From assembly GCF_000255655.1 (NCBI RefSeq), contig NZ_JH636438.1:124001-188000 (forward strand): DNA of 64,000 nucleotides, in the 5' to 3' direction. This document shows positions 43,618 to 54,600 of the stretch, in pieces. Under the pieces are notes generated by a model. It saw only the letters and a program-made list of their open reading frames with translations. It had not been told where the DNA came from and made no database searches. The stretch is from Schlesneria paludicola DSM 18645 (GTDB taxonomy: Bacteria > Planctomycetota > Planctomycetia > Planctomycetales > Planctomycetaceae). The translations under genes and the position numbers were made by a program. Position 1 is the first letter of the stretch. Every line of letters starts with the position of its first letter.

Positions 43618-46038
43618 CTACTTTGTGATGACGACGCTTACCAGCAAGGTCTGCAATTCCGGCCAGCGGATTGGCTTGGCGATGTACTCATCCATGCCTG
43701 CGGCCAGGCATTCTTCGCGGTCGCCTTTCATGGCGTTCGCCGTCATGGCGATGATCGGAATGTGGCGATCTGCGCCCTGCTCTTTCGCACGGATTGCGAT
43801 CGTCGCTTGAAATCCATCGATTTCCGGCATCTGGACATCCATCAGGATGACGTCGAATGGTTCTCGCTCCCACGCTTCGATCGCTTCCTGTCCATTGTTG
43901 GCGATCGTCACGGTGTGTCCCCATTTCTTCAGGACGCCGACGGCCAACGTCTGATTCGCATAGCCATCCTCCGCCAGCAGGATTCGTAGCGGCGGACAGG
44001 TGGAGTCAATCTTTGTCGACTGCTGAGCCGCCCGCTTGGCGGCATTGCCCAGCGTCGTTGCGATCGTCAGGTGCAGGTCCGATTGCTTGATCGGCTTCAT
44101 CAGGTGTGCGGCGGCACCCAGTTCCCGGCACCGGGCGGCGTCGCCTGAACTGGCGCCTGAACTGAGCATCATGATCACGGTGCTGTGAAAGCGGCGGTCC
44201 TGGCGAATTGTGGAAGCCAGTTCGAATCCGTCCACGTCCGGCATATGGACGTCGCTAAGAACCAGGTCATACGGTTCGTTGGCCTGAATGGATCGGGACA
44301 GTTCTTGCAACGCGGCCGGGGCACTGTCGACGGCGGTGGGGCGCATCGCCCACGAATTCAGAATCTCTTGCAGGATGAGTCGATTGGTCGCGTTGTCATC
44401 CACAATCAGGACCCGCAAATCTTTCAGTGATGCCAACGGTTCGAAGGCCGGTTTGGGGACGGTGGCGAGCGCGAATCGTGCCGTGAAGTGGAACGTACTA
44501 CCGCGGCCCGATTCGCTTTCCACCCAGACTTCACCGTCCATGAGACGCACCAGGCGCGCGGTGATCGCCAGACCCAGGCCGGTGCCGCCGTAGCGTCGCG
44601 TGGTGGACGAATCGACTTGCGAGAAGGCATTGAACAGCAAATGTTGTTTGTCGGCAGGAATCCCGATCCCGGTATCACGGACGGAGAAGTGAAGCCGCAC
44701 ATCCCCCGCGATCTGAGACTCACGCGACACTTGCAGCACAATCTCGCCACGCTCGGTAAATTTGACGGCGTTCGCAATCAGATTGGTAACCACTTGTCGC
44801 AAACGATAAGGGTCACCGGTCAGATATTCAGGAACATCAGGGGTGACATGGCAAGCAAGTTCCAGTTCATCGCCTTGAACTTGTAACGCAAGCGTTTTGA
44901 TGGCGTCGCCCAGCAGATCGCGCAGCGAGAACGGTGTCTGGTCGAGTTCCAGCTTGTCGGCTTCGATTTTGGAAAAGTCCAGAATGTCATTGATCAGGCG
45001 CAGCAGTGACTCGGCGGAATCTTTGACAATCTTCAGATAGCTGTCCTGCAGGTCGTTCAGCTCCGTGTCCAGGACAAGATCCGTCATCCCGATGACGGCA
45101 TTCATCGGTGTGCGAATCTCGTGACTCATATTCGCCAGGAACGCGCTTTTGGCTCGATTCGCAGATTCGGCGGCTTCCTTGGCTTTGCGAAGGGCCTCTT
45201 CCATTTCCTTGCGTTCGGTAATGTCGATCGCAATCCCAAGGACGGCGTGTTTGCCTTCGTACTCAATCGTTGTCGCGGCAAAGTCGACCCACAGCGGCCG
45301 TCCTGATTTGTGCACGAGCTTGATTTCATAGCGCATGGGGACCGATTCGCCGCGTTGGCGGGCCAGGCTCCGTTGATAAACAAGTTCGCGAAATTCGGGA
45401 TGGACGTAGTCGAGAAAGCTGACGCGCAGCAGTTCTTCGCGTGTGTAGCCCAAGACCAGTTCTGTGGCGCGATTGGCATAGGCATGCCCTGTGCCCAGAT
45501 AGATCGCGACCATCGCGGGAATCGTTTCGGCCATGGCACGAAATCGCTGTTCGCTGGCGCGCAGGGCTTCTTCCGCGGATCGGCGCTGGGACACATCCCG
45601 AATGATGCTCGAATAGCCTTTGAGTTCGCCGGAAGGGTTGCGCAAAGCGGATGTGATGACATCTGCCCAGAACTTTGAGCCATCTTTTCTGACCCGCCAG
45701 CCTTCATCTTCCGAACGACCAAATGTCGAGGCCGCGCCGAGTTCGTGCTGCAGCTTGCTTTGCTTGGCATCATCTTCGGCATACAGGCAGGAAAAATCGC
45801 GCCCGACGATCTCTGCAGAACTGTAGCCTGTAATCGCTTCCGCCCCGGCGTTCCAGGTTTGGATCTGTCCACGATGGTTCAGCAGAACGATCGCGTAATC
45901 GGTGACACTCTCGACCAGCAATCGATACAGTTCATCGCCGGGCGCCTGAACGGGCGTGACCTGATCCTCGTCACTGCCGAGGGATCGAAAGCGTTCGGCG
46001 TCCTGTCGAATCGAATCCATTTTGCCAAGTACCTTCAT
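43618..46038 (-). CDS. hybrid histidine kinase (PAS-PAS-HisKA-HATPase-REC-REC)
   Basis: 806 residues, no membrane helix, so a cytoplasmic BarA/TodS-like sensor. Two PAS domains (about 35-155 and 165-285, each ending in an IRDVSQRR- or IDITERK-type motif), then the H-box ANMSHEIRTPMNAVIGM near 310, a HATPase (NLIANAVKF; DTGIGIPADK; GTGLGLAI), receiver 1 (VLIVDDNATN; DLVLSDVHMPDVDG) and receiver 2 (ILLAEDGYANQ; DVILMDVQMPEIDG). Both receivers keep their Asp. No histidine phosphotransfer domain or output gene is adjacent, so its target is unknown. The ATG may be the sixth residue later (MDSIRQD). Confidence 0.92.
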   Translation of the reverse strand: MKVLGKMDSIRQDAERFRSLGSDEDQVTPVQAPGDELYRLLVESVTDYAIVLLNHRGQIQTWNAGAEAITGYSSAEIVGRDFSCLYAEDDAKQSKLQHELGAASTFGRSEDEGWRVRKDGSKFWADVITSALRNPSGELKGYSSIIRDVSQRRSAEEALRASEQRFRAMAETIPAMVAIYLGTGHAYANRATELVLGYTREELLRVSFLDYVHPEFRELVYQRSLARQRGESVPMRYEIKLVHKSGRPLWVDFAATTIEYEGKHAVLGIAIDITERKEMEEALRKAKEAAESANRAKSAFLANMSHEIRTPMNAVIGMTDLVLDTELNDLQDSYLKIVKDSAESLLRLINDILDFSKIEADKLELDQTPFSLRDLLGDAIKTLALQVQGDELELACHVTPDVPEYLTGDPYRLRQVVTNLIANAVKFTERGEIVLQVSRESQIAGDVRLHFSVRDTGIGIPADKQHLLFNAFSQVDSSTTRRYGGTGLGLAITARLVRLMDGEVWVESESGRGSTFHFTARFALATVPKPAFEPLASLKDLRVLIVDDNATNRLILQEILNSWAMRPTAVDSAPAALQELSRSIQANEPYDLVLSDVHMPDVDGFELASTIRQDRRFHSTVIMMLSSGASSGDAARCRELGAAAHLMKPIKQSDLHLTIATTLGNAAKRAAQQSTKIDSTCPPLRILLAEDGYANQTLAVGVLKKWGHTVTIANNGQEAIEAWEREPFDVILMDVQMPEIDGFQATIAIRAKEQGADRHIPIIAMTANAMKGDREECLAAGMDEYIAKPIRWPELQTLLVSVVITK

Positions 46039-46740
46039 TGCGAACCCGACGTGTCGACCCGCGTTCAGCGCGTGTTCACGTCATGGTCACCGTAGGACTT
46101 CACTGTGAATCCACATTTTCATTGTGAATCGAAATTCCGGGTCTCGTACCTTGTCACAATAACGAATCAGGAAGCCACTGCATGAGCGTCTTCGGTCATG
46201 CAGGACTTGGCGAAACAGAAAAAATCACGAGACCTCTGATTCTCTGCAGTCTATCGCCAATCATTACATCTGCGGTCTGACGGGCAATGCATGCGAGACG
46301 TTTTGGTTTTGGTCGGTCGATTTCGTGTGTGCCGCGATTCTGAAAAAATTACAATGTCACACGCCCGCGATGTAAAATTGGGTTCGCGGTATTTCCGTTG
46401 GCGCCTTGATCGTCATGACTTCGACACGGCCGACTTTGTGAACCAATGTGGGATGTCGGCGGATGTCGTATTGTTGGATCCCCTATCGGAGAAATCCGGA
46501 TCGATTCTCGCAGGTTCTGACGCTGTTCGTCAGAAGCGTCTATCCCAAAGCGGCTTAAGTGAATCTTGACGGCTTCGAAGGGATTTCGAAATCATGATTT
46601 CGGCGGGGATCTCGATTTCTGGATGATCGTTTCGAACCAATTCGTGAGCGCTGATGGGTGGGAATAACCCGTCTTGACCCATTTTGCCGCTTCGCCCTAG
46701 GATTCGCCTCGCTTTCGAGGCTTCCGGGGGGTTGGCCGAC
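46039..46740. other. 702-base intergenic region with overlapping palindromes
   Basis: Two perfect palindromes overlap at 46582-46601: GATTTCGAAATC (46582-46593) and GAAATCATGATTTC (46588-46601). They lie about 140 bases before the glycosyltransferase start and could be a protein-binding site. A rightward open frame of 92 codons (46291-46569) is present, but it lacks a ribosome site and looks non-coding. The region also holds the promoter for the leftward hybrid kinase. Confidence 0.4.
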
Positions 46741-48024
46741 ATGATTCAGGCGATAGTGTGCCAACGACGGTTTTGGCTTGTGATCTTGCTTGCGCTCATC
46801 TTGCGATGTGGTTGCGCGATCGCGGTACAACGATATGTCGCGCAAAATCCCGGTCGACTGTGTCTGATTTCCGGTGATGCCGAAGGCTACTGGGAACTGG
46901 CGGGGAAACTGGCCGCGGGTCAGGAGTATTCCATCTACGAACCGCCGCGTCGTCTGTTGCGGATGCCAGGTTTTCCGTTGGTCCTGGCGATTCCCCGCGC
47001 GCTGTTCGGTGACAATCCCTTTGCCGCGCGGATGTTACTGGCTGTGATTGGCACGGTGGCGTGTGGATTGACCTATTGGCTGGGTGCGGAGTTGGCGGGG
47101 GAAACGGTCGCCACACTTGCCGGACTTTACACCGCGGTGTCACCGCTCATGGTGTTGTTCAGTGTTCTGTTTCTCAGTGAAATGGCGTTTGCGGCGGCGA
47201 TGCTCGCCAGTCTGGCCGTCCTTGCGCATCTGGTGCGACGACTTGCCGAATCGAGTCCGTCTGGGTCACTTTCCGGGTTTGCGCTGCAGGCCGGGGTCTT
47301 GATCGGCGTGGCGACATACATGCGCCCCACATGGTTGCTGGTGGGACCTGGCGTGGGCCTGCTGATCATGCTATTCGGCCCGCAGACGCTCGTCATGCGA
47401 ACGCGTCTGGCCGCACTGATTTGCGTCGGAGTGGCAGTGACGCTTGCACCCTGGACGATTCGAAATTACCAGATCACGCATCATGTCATTCCGACGACGT
47501 TATGGGTCGGACCCAGCCTGTATGACGGACTGAATCCGAGCGCCAATGGCGACAGCGACATGACGTTCTTCGAGGACGACAAGCTGCTGCACGTGATGTC
47601 TGAGTACGAAATGGATCAGGAGTACCGGCGACGCGCCTGGAGTTTCGCGCGCGAGAACCCGCAGAAGACCTTGTGGCTCGCTCTGCAGAAACAGATTCGC
47701 TACTGGAGTCCGTCACCCAATTCCGTTCAGTTTCGGGCGGCTGCTTTCCATCTAGTGGCCTGGGCCAGTTATCTGCCGCTGCTGCTGTTCTCGCTGGTCG
47801 GTTTCTACGCCGCGCGACGCGACTTCTGGTTGCTGATTCTGACAACGGCACCAATTCTGTATTTCGCGGCGCTGCATTTGCTGTTCGTCGGTTCGCTTCG
47901 ATATCGGTTACCAGCCGAGTTTCCACTCGCGGTATTGGCGGCCGTCGGCATCGTGTATTGCTGGTCAGGTTCAAGTGGTTCCGCGGCGGCCGTTACCAGT
48001 CCCCCGCTTGTAAAAAGTCCATAG
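46741..48024 (+). CDS. GT39-like (ArnT/PMT-type) membrane glycosyltransferase
   Basis: 427 residues, about ten hydrophobic helices. After the first helix comes a loop with ISGDAEGYWELAGKLAAG, the usual place of the acidic catalytic motif in GT-C enzymes that use polyprenyl-phosphate sugars. Then RMPGFPLVLAIPRALFG, a proline-containing motif common in this group. It would add a sugar to a lipid or surface acceptor on the outer face of the membrane; donor and acceptor are unknown. The start at MIQAIV is chosen because the preceding 19 codons are unlike the family. The AsmA-like gene follows 22 bases after its stop. Confidence 0.8.
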   Translation: MIQAIVCQRRFWLVILLALILRCGCAIAVQRYVAQNPGRLCLISGDAEGYWELAGKLAAGQEYSIYEPPRRLLRMPGFPLVLAIPRALFGDNPFAARMLLAVIGTVACGLTYWLGAELAGETVATLAGLYTAVSPLMVLFSVLFLSEMAFAAAMLASLAVLAHLVRRLAESSPSGSLSGFALQAGVLIGVATYMRPTWLLVGPGVGLLIMLFGPQTLVMRTRLAALICVGVAVTLAPWTIRNYQITHHVIPTTLWVGPSLYDGLNPSANGDSDMTFFEDDKLLHVMSEYEMDQEYRRRAWSFARENPQKTLWLALQKQIRYWSPSPNSVQFRAAAFHLVAWASYLPLLLFSLVGFYAARRDFWLLILTTAPILYFAALHLLFVGSLRYRLPAEFPLAVLAAVGIVYCWSGSSGSAAAVTSPPLVKSP

Positions 48025-48046
48025 GGTCCCCTGTCCCTTGTTGTGA

Positions 48047-51000
48047 GTGAGTTCAACCTTGGCAGCCATCCTGAGATGGATGTTCGTCCTGACCCTGCTG
48101 ACCACAGTGGCCGGGGGCGGCGCGGCCTATTGGATGTATTCCCGCAGTGATGAGGGGTTGCGCGCGTATGTGCTGGGGCAGCTGCAGACCGCCGCACCGA
48201 CGTTGAAGATCGAACTGGGGCGGGCACATTTCGACTATATCTTTGGCCGAGTTTACCTGTACGACCTGCGAATGTTTCGCCCCGAGGACAACGATGACAA
48301 TCCGTCGCTCGAAATTCCTGAGATCATTGCGACGCTCGAGTCCACGGCTCTAACGGATTTCGAAGATGTCGTTGTGCAGAAGCTGTATCTTGTGAAGCCG
48401 ACGCTACGGCTGTCGCGGGCGGCGGACGGCAATTGGAATTTGCCCGCGTTCGTGCCTCCGCCGAATCCGAGTTCGACGTTGCCCGATCTCGAGATCGAGC
48501 ATGCCCTGGTTCAACTCGAGTTCCAGTTGGCCGATCAGCGACGACGTCAGTTGAAGCTTCGAAATCTCAATGTGTCAGCCCGACCTCGAGACGCACGGCG
48601 GATGGCGATTATTGTCGCCACCCAGATTGAACCGGCTGGACCACTCACGCTCGATATCGATGCCGCTCTGGATGGTTCCAAATGGACTTGTCGATCGCAC
48701 GAGCCTTGGAAGGTTCCCGTCGATGAAAAGCTGCTGCAGTTGCTGTGCGACCTTTCGCCAGACATTGCCGAGAAAGTCGTATCCGCCGGGGAATGGATGG
48801 AATCGCTGAAAGCCCGTCAAGAGGCGACGACTTTGAACGCGAACGGTGAACTGCCATCGTCACCCATGAAGCTGGCTTCGCAATTTTCCGCCACGCAGAT
48901 GGTTGTTCCCGATTTCGGCGTTCGTTGCCAATGCGGTTTGACCTTCCGAGTTCAAAAGGAATCCGCCGAAAAGACGCCGACCGTACAGGTTCACGTCGAT
49001 GTGTCAGAGGGAGTGATCCGCAATGAACTGTTGCCATTGCCGCTGCACGATATTGGCGGTGAAATCTATTTCGATAATCGCCACATCAAAGTCGATCGGC
49101 TTCACGGAATAAATGGAGCCACACAAGTTGAAGTACAGGGAGAAATTCTTCCGAGTACCCCGATCACCCTCGGATTGAAGTTTCGCCACGTCGAACTGAA
49201 TGACACGCTGAAGGCGCGGCTGCCTGAGTTGCTTCGGCCGACAGTTCAGTCGCTGGGGTTGAGCGGAATCTGCGATCTCGACGCCACGTTGACGCAAGAA
49301 GGCAGTCGATGGGTTCCGAAGATCGACCTGATGCTCTCACAAGGAACGGTGACGCATAAGAATTTTCCGGTGACCGTTCGCGATGTGGTGGGTGAACTTC
49401 ATCTGGAAAAGAATACGGCGGAGTTCACTGCGAAGGGCAAGTATGCAGGGCAGGAGGTCACCGCCGAAGGAACGATCCTCAATCCTGGTCGGGCGCATTC
49501 CGCCGATGTCCGTGTCAAAAGTGCCAATCTTCCCATTGATGATGAATCCCTGGCAGCATGTCCTCCTTCCCTGCGGAAGGCGATTGAGGCGCTCCGGCTA
49601 CGAGGTCGTCACGATTTGCTCCTGCGGCTGAAACGCGAACCCGGTCTGAACGTGAAGTACGAACCGCAACTGGTGGTTCGCATCCACGACGGAGCGATGC
49701 GTTTCACAGAGTTCCCCTTTGCGATCCAGCAGTTGACGGGTCTTGTGAAATGGAAGGGTGATCTAGTTGAATTCCTCGACCTGGAAGGTGTTCACGATGG
49801 AGCCAAGATCTCAGGGAATGGCACGTATCGCATTCGGCCAGGACCGGGACGATTGGATTTAAGTGTTCAGGCAACCGACGCGGCGTTCGATCGATCGCTC
49901 GAAGACGCATTGCCGCCGTCGTTAAGGAACGTCTGGAAGGAGTTCAATCCTCAAGGCTACTTCAACATGACGACGGAGATGGCGTGGTCTCCCGGTTCGC
50001 GTTGCCAGATTCGGGTGCCGAGCGTCAAGGTTCGCGATGGTGTTGTTGTCGTGAAGAGTTTCCCGTGGGCTCTGCACGATCTGAGCGGTGATTTCTCGTA
50101 CAATATGGAGCCAGGCAAGCTGGTCATCAACGACGTCGTGGCGAAGCACGATGCCGTTGAACTGAGCGCGAGCGGACAAGGATCGTTTTCCGAGGGAGCC
50201 CCGTGGCGACTCGAATTCAAAGAATTTAGTGTCGACAATTTGATTCCCAATGCGACCTTCCGCGATGCATTGCCCGCGTCGCTGCAGAAGACGTTCGATT
50301 TCCTGCGTCCCACGGGTTTCTATTCGTTTTATGGTCCCGTCGAGTTTTTCGGATCGAAGTCAGGTGACCGAACGCTCAACGCAACTTGGAATCTGAAAGC
50401 TGTTCTGTCGCGTTGTGGGATCTACGCTGGCGTTCCCGTCGAGGACATCAATGGCGAAGTGCATTTAAATGGGCAGTGGGATGGTCATCGAGCAAAACTA
50501 AAGGGTGAACTCGATCTCGATTCGATCTCGGTCTTCCGCCACCAGCAAACGGGATTGGCCTATCGCATTACGCAGATTCATGGTCCGATTTCGTTTCAGG
50601 GTGACACGTTTGTCGCCGGGACGGACGCGGCGATTCCACCGCGAGAGTCTGACTCACCCGATCCCGAAAAACGCGTTCGAGGATCGGTCTTCGATGGCCA
50701 GATCTTTCTCGATTCCGTGGTGACGCTGGGGGCTGAACCGAGCTATCGCGCGTTTGTGGAACTACAGAAGGGACGCTTGGAACGATATGCCCAGCAGTAT
50801 CTGCGTGGTCAATCCAAGCTGGCTGGGGTGATGAACGGTTGGATCAATTTCCGCGGCAAGGGGAATGGTGTTGAGCAGATCGTCGGCGAGGGAAAGATGA
50901 TCATCGCTCCGGCGGCGCTCTACGATTCGCCGCTCTTCGCGCGACTTTTCGAATTGTTTAAATTCCAAAGCACGCAAAGCGCGATGTTTGATCAAGCCAC

Positions 51001-51343
51001 TGCGAATTTCACCGTGGCCAATTCCCAATTCGACTTCAATTCGATCGAGATGGTCGGCGAATCGTTGAATATGCGAGGACGCGGCTATATCCGATTCGAT
51101 GGTGCCATGCAGCTTGATTTTGGTCTGCGTCTGCGTCAAATGATCCCCAATCCGTTCAAAGGACCGATGGCCGTTAAGGTGACCGGAAGCGTCAACGATC
51201 CCAAGGTTCGTTTCGTCGCCCTGCCAGAATTGGACGACGCCTTCCGCCAATTCATTGAGGCATTCGATCCACGCAAGATGGCGCCCGGCCCCGGCCTGTT
51301 TCCGGTACGCACGAGCAGCAAGACGGATGAATCGAAGCGTTGA
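48047..51343 (+). CDS. AsmA-like/DUF3971 envelope protein
   Basis: 1098 residues with one N-terminal membrane helix (about 5-28) and a long beta-rich body. Repeated AsmA/YhdP-type segments include LPLHDIGGEIYFDNRHIKVD, FPVTVRDVVGELHLEKNTAE and FPWALHDLSGDFSYNMEPGK. An AsmA_2-like C-terminus (FNSIEMVGESLNMRGRGYI, then LRLRQMIPNPFKGP) completes it. Proteins of this class bridge inner and outer membranes and move lipids. The start is GTG; an ATG alternative is not available before the helix. Spacing suggests an operon with the preceding glycosyltransferase. Confidence 0.82.
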   Translation: MSSTLAAILRWMFVLTLLTTVAGGGAAYWMYSRSDEGLRAYVLGQLQTAAPTLKIELGRAHFDYIFGRVYLYDLRMFRPEDNDDNPSLEIPEIIATLESTALTDFEDVVVQKLYLVKPTLRLSRAADGNWNLPAFVPPPNPSSTLPDLEIEHALVQLEFQLADQRRRQLKLRNLNVSARPRDARRMAIIVATQIEPAGPLTLDIDAALDGSKWTCRSHEPWKVPVDEKLLQLLCDLSPDIAEKVVSAGEWMESLKARQEATTLNANGELPSSPMKLASQFSATQMVVPDFGVRCQCGLTFRVQKESAEKTPTVQVHVDVSEGVIRNELLPLPLHDIGGEIYFDNRHIKVDRLHGINGATQVEVQGEILPSTPITLGLKFRHVELNDTLKARLPELLRPTVQSLGLSGICDLDATLTQEGSRWVPKIDLMLSQGTVTHKNFPVTVRDVVGELHLEKNTAEFTAKGKYAGQEVTAEGTILNPGRAHSADVRVKSANLPIDDESLAACPPSLRKAIEALRLRGRHDLLLRLKREPGLNVKYEPQLVVRIHDGAMRFTEFPFAIQQLTGLVKWKGDLVEFLDLEGVHDGAKISGNGTYRIRPGPGRLDLSVQATDAAFDRSLEDALPPSLRNVWKEFNPQGYFNMTTEMAWSPGSRCQIRVPSVKVRDGVVVVKSFPWALHDLSGDFSYNMEPGKLVINDVVAKHDAVELSASGQGSFSEGAPWRLEFKEFSVDNLIPNATFRDALPASLQKTFDFLRPTGFYSFYGPVEFFGSKSGDRTLNATWNLKAVLSRCGIYAGVPVEDINGEVHLNGQWDGHRAKLKGELDLDSISVFRHQQTGLAYRITQIHGPISFQGDTFVAGTDAAIPPRESDSPDPEKRVRGSVFDGQIFLDSVVTLGAEPSYRAFVELQKGRLERYAQQYLRGQSKLAGVMNGWINFRGKGNGVEQIVGEGKMIIAPAALYDSPLFARLFELFKFQSTQSAMFDQATANFTVANSQFDFNSIEMVGESLNMRGRGYIRFDGAMQLDFGLRLRQMIPNPFKGPMAVKVTGSVNDPKVRFVALPELDDAFRQFIEAFDPRKMAPGPGLFPVRTSSKTDESKR

Positions 51344-51603
51344 ACAGGTGGTGATCTCGTGGTTGCCGCCGATGCGTTCAATTTCGTCGGTTCGTCACGA
51401 CGAATTGATGACGCGTGGCTTGAGTTCGCTCTCCGTTCTCGTCGTTCCGCGGATCTCGAAATTGTCTGTTCGGGATCCCGTACTGGCCGGATGGTTACTT
51501 CTTTCCCGGCGAGATCGGTATTCTATAGACCCGCAATGATGCGATGCCTGTTGATCCTGCCCTCGTGCCTCATCCCACCTTAACGAATTCGGATGTCATC
51601 CCA

Positions 51604-54600
51604 ATGGCTGTACGAATTGTCGGACGTACGACGCATCCTCGAATCGCTTTGCTTGTGACGCGCGCTGTTGGATTGTTGCTCGCGACGACGATCCCATGCG
51701 GGTGGGCAGCCGAGGGACCTGGCGTCGACGATTCGAAAATTGAACAGGCGTTGTTCGAGCAGAGTGTTCGACCAGTACTCCAGAAGTATTGCCACCGCTG
51801 TCACAACGCGGACGATGCACAATCGGGCGTGCGTGTCGATCAGTTGGCGGCCGTGCCGGAAGATCGGCATCTCTCACTGCTCAAGGGAATTCAGCGGCAG
51901 GTTGAAGAGAGTTCGATGCCCCCAGAGGATGAGCCGGCATTGTCCGTTGACGAGCGGAAGACGCTCGTCGATTGGATCGAACGAGCCATCGTCTCGGCTT
52001 ATCAACGAAAGCAGCAAAAGAACGGCGCGGTCCGGCGGCTGACCGTTTCGCAGTATCGAAATACCCTACGCGATCTGCTGGGGATCGAAGAGGATTTGAC
52101 GAAATCGCTGCCTCCCGATCCGATTTCCAAAGATGGATTCGTGAATAACGCGCAGGCGATGGTGCTGTCGCCGCTGCAACTGGAAGCGTGCTTTGAGATC
52201 GCCGAAAAGGCACTCGATCTTTGCATTGTCGATGAACGTGTCCGACCTGTAGTTCAAACCTTCCGCATGGAACTCGGCGCGTCGATCAACTCGCAGCCGT
52301 GTCCGGATAACCTGATTCTGGGGGCGAACAACGCGCTGCTGAACAATGCCGACTTTCTTGTCACGGAACAGAAGCCCCTTAAACCGTTTGACTACCAACC
52401 ATTCGCGATGCGTACGGCCTATGAGTTCATCGAAGGTTATGCCGGCAACGACACCGTTCGCGGCTGGCGGAAGTTCGACAGTATTTATCATTCCGTGTTT
52501 GCCTGCGTCCGAGGGACGCCCGGCTACCCCAAAGGTGAGCCGAATCAGGTCGTGGCCGAGGGGTTGCTACTACGCCCCGCCATACCGAGTGCTGAAATTT
52601 TCGGCCAGTCGGATACCTATGGTCCGATGGCGAATTTCAAGATCTCACTTCGCGAGCTGCCCAATCATGGCCACTTTCGCGTGAAGGTCAAAGCGGCCCG
52701 CTACAACGATGGGCTGTTGCTCAACGCGGGAGAGAAAACGCAGACGGCACACGATTCCGTCGCAGTCCCCGCAGCCCAATTGGCCGGGAACGCTCTTGCG
52801 ACGATCACCCTTGAACGCGCGGGCGTCTACCAACTGGATGTCGCATGCACACCGGGGGGAGCTCAAGGTCTGTTGTCGGTTGAACTGGGCAAGCAGTCTT
52901 TTACAGGACGTTTGTTTGAAGCGAAGCCGCCTGCTGCGGGAACCACGGGGGATGCCGTGAACGCCGAAGTCTCAACCGCGTTTCTGCTGGTCAGGCTGCC
53001 GGCCGGACCGATCGAGTTGAAAGTCCGTTTCGCTGATCAACCGCGGCTGCGCGGGTTGATGTTCACTCGACTGGCGGACGACAGTGAGTTGACACGTCGG
53101 TTCGAGACGTTTGAACGGCGTTCGCCATCGCTGAGTGTCTTTGTCGGGTTGCGACGTGACTGTGGCAGTACGTTGGCCCCGGTGGGGGCGCCGCAACGAG
53201 TCGAATCCAACGATCTCGGCGAGTATCTGTTTGAAGGGGCCATCAACAACTACCCCAGTCCTGACGTTGAGACTGACAATGTGAACTATCTGGCGGGGAT
53301 TCGCGAGATTGGTGTTCGCAGCGAATTCACCGATGGTCGCGACATGCCGCGCCTGCTCGTACGCTCTGTCGAGTTTGAGGGGCCCTTCTACAAAAGTTGG
53401 CCGCCCGCTTCACATCGCCAAATTTTTGTCGATTCACCGCATCGTGAACATGCCGACGAATCTTATGCGACCGATGTGATTCGTACGTTTGCCACACGCG
53501 CGTTTCGTCGTCCGATCTCGCAGGAGGAACTGGATGCGTTGCGAGACGTCTGGCGCCGTTCGTTCGCGGAAAGCCACGATTTCCGGGCGAGCATGAAGGA
53601 CGCGCTGTTCTCCGTTCTCACGTCGCCGCAGTTCCTATTCCTCATCGAGAATAGCAGCGGTCCGGAATCCGAAGACGTCGATCCGTACGAACTGGCCTCG
53701 AAACTTTCGTACTTCCTGTGGAATACGGCCCCTGATCAGCGATTGCTGGATCTCGCCGCGCAGAACGTTCTTCACGAATCACTCGATCACGAAGTGACGC
53801 GAATGTTGAGCGATTCCCGGTTTGGGAACTTCGTCAGCGAATTCGCCTCGCAGTGGTTCAGCTTGGACAAGTTCGATGTGGTCGCGGTCGATGCGAAGCG
53901 GTATCCACGACTGACGCGCGATGCGAAAACGCAGTTGCGAAAAGAACCGGTTCAGTTCTTGCGATATTTGATCGATCAGAATCTGTCGCTCCGGAATCTG
54001 GTGCAGGCGGATTTCATTGTCGCAAACGAGGTCGTGGCGAACTATTACGCATTGGCTGACCGAACCGAAAGCGGATTTCAATTTATTCCGATCAAGCTCG
54101 ATCGCCCCAGGCTGGGAGGCGTGTTAACACAGGCTGGAATTCTGTCGGGGCTCTCGGACGGTCGCGAGTCGAATCCGATCAAACGAGGAGCCTGGTTGGC
54201 ACGCAAGATCATCGCTGAACCGCCCGAAGATCCGCCGCCGAATGTGCCGCAGATCAAAGAGGATGATGGCACGACGCTGACCCTGCGTGAGAAACTTGAG
54301 CGGCACCGGAATCAGAAAGGATGCGCGAAATGTCATGCGGGAATCGATCCGTGGGGACTGCCGTTTGAGTCGTACGATGCAGGAGGTTTGCTGAAAGCGT
54401 CGGTCTATGAGGTCAGTCGTTCTACGCTTCCCGATGGGACCGAGATCAACGACCTCAACGCTTTAAAGGTCTATCTGGCCAACGATCGAATGGACCAAGT
54501 CGCGTACAGCTTCCTGAAACATGTGACCTGTTACGCCATCGGTCGAAGTCTTGGGTATATCGAGATGCAAAATTTGCGGGAAGAGGCACGCGCGATGAAG

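Noticed and set aside
46291-46569. 92-codon rightward frame in the 46039-46740 gap
   Set aside because: No ribosome site and no recognisable domain; kept only as a note on the intergenic region.
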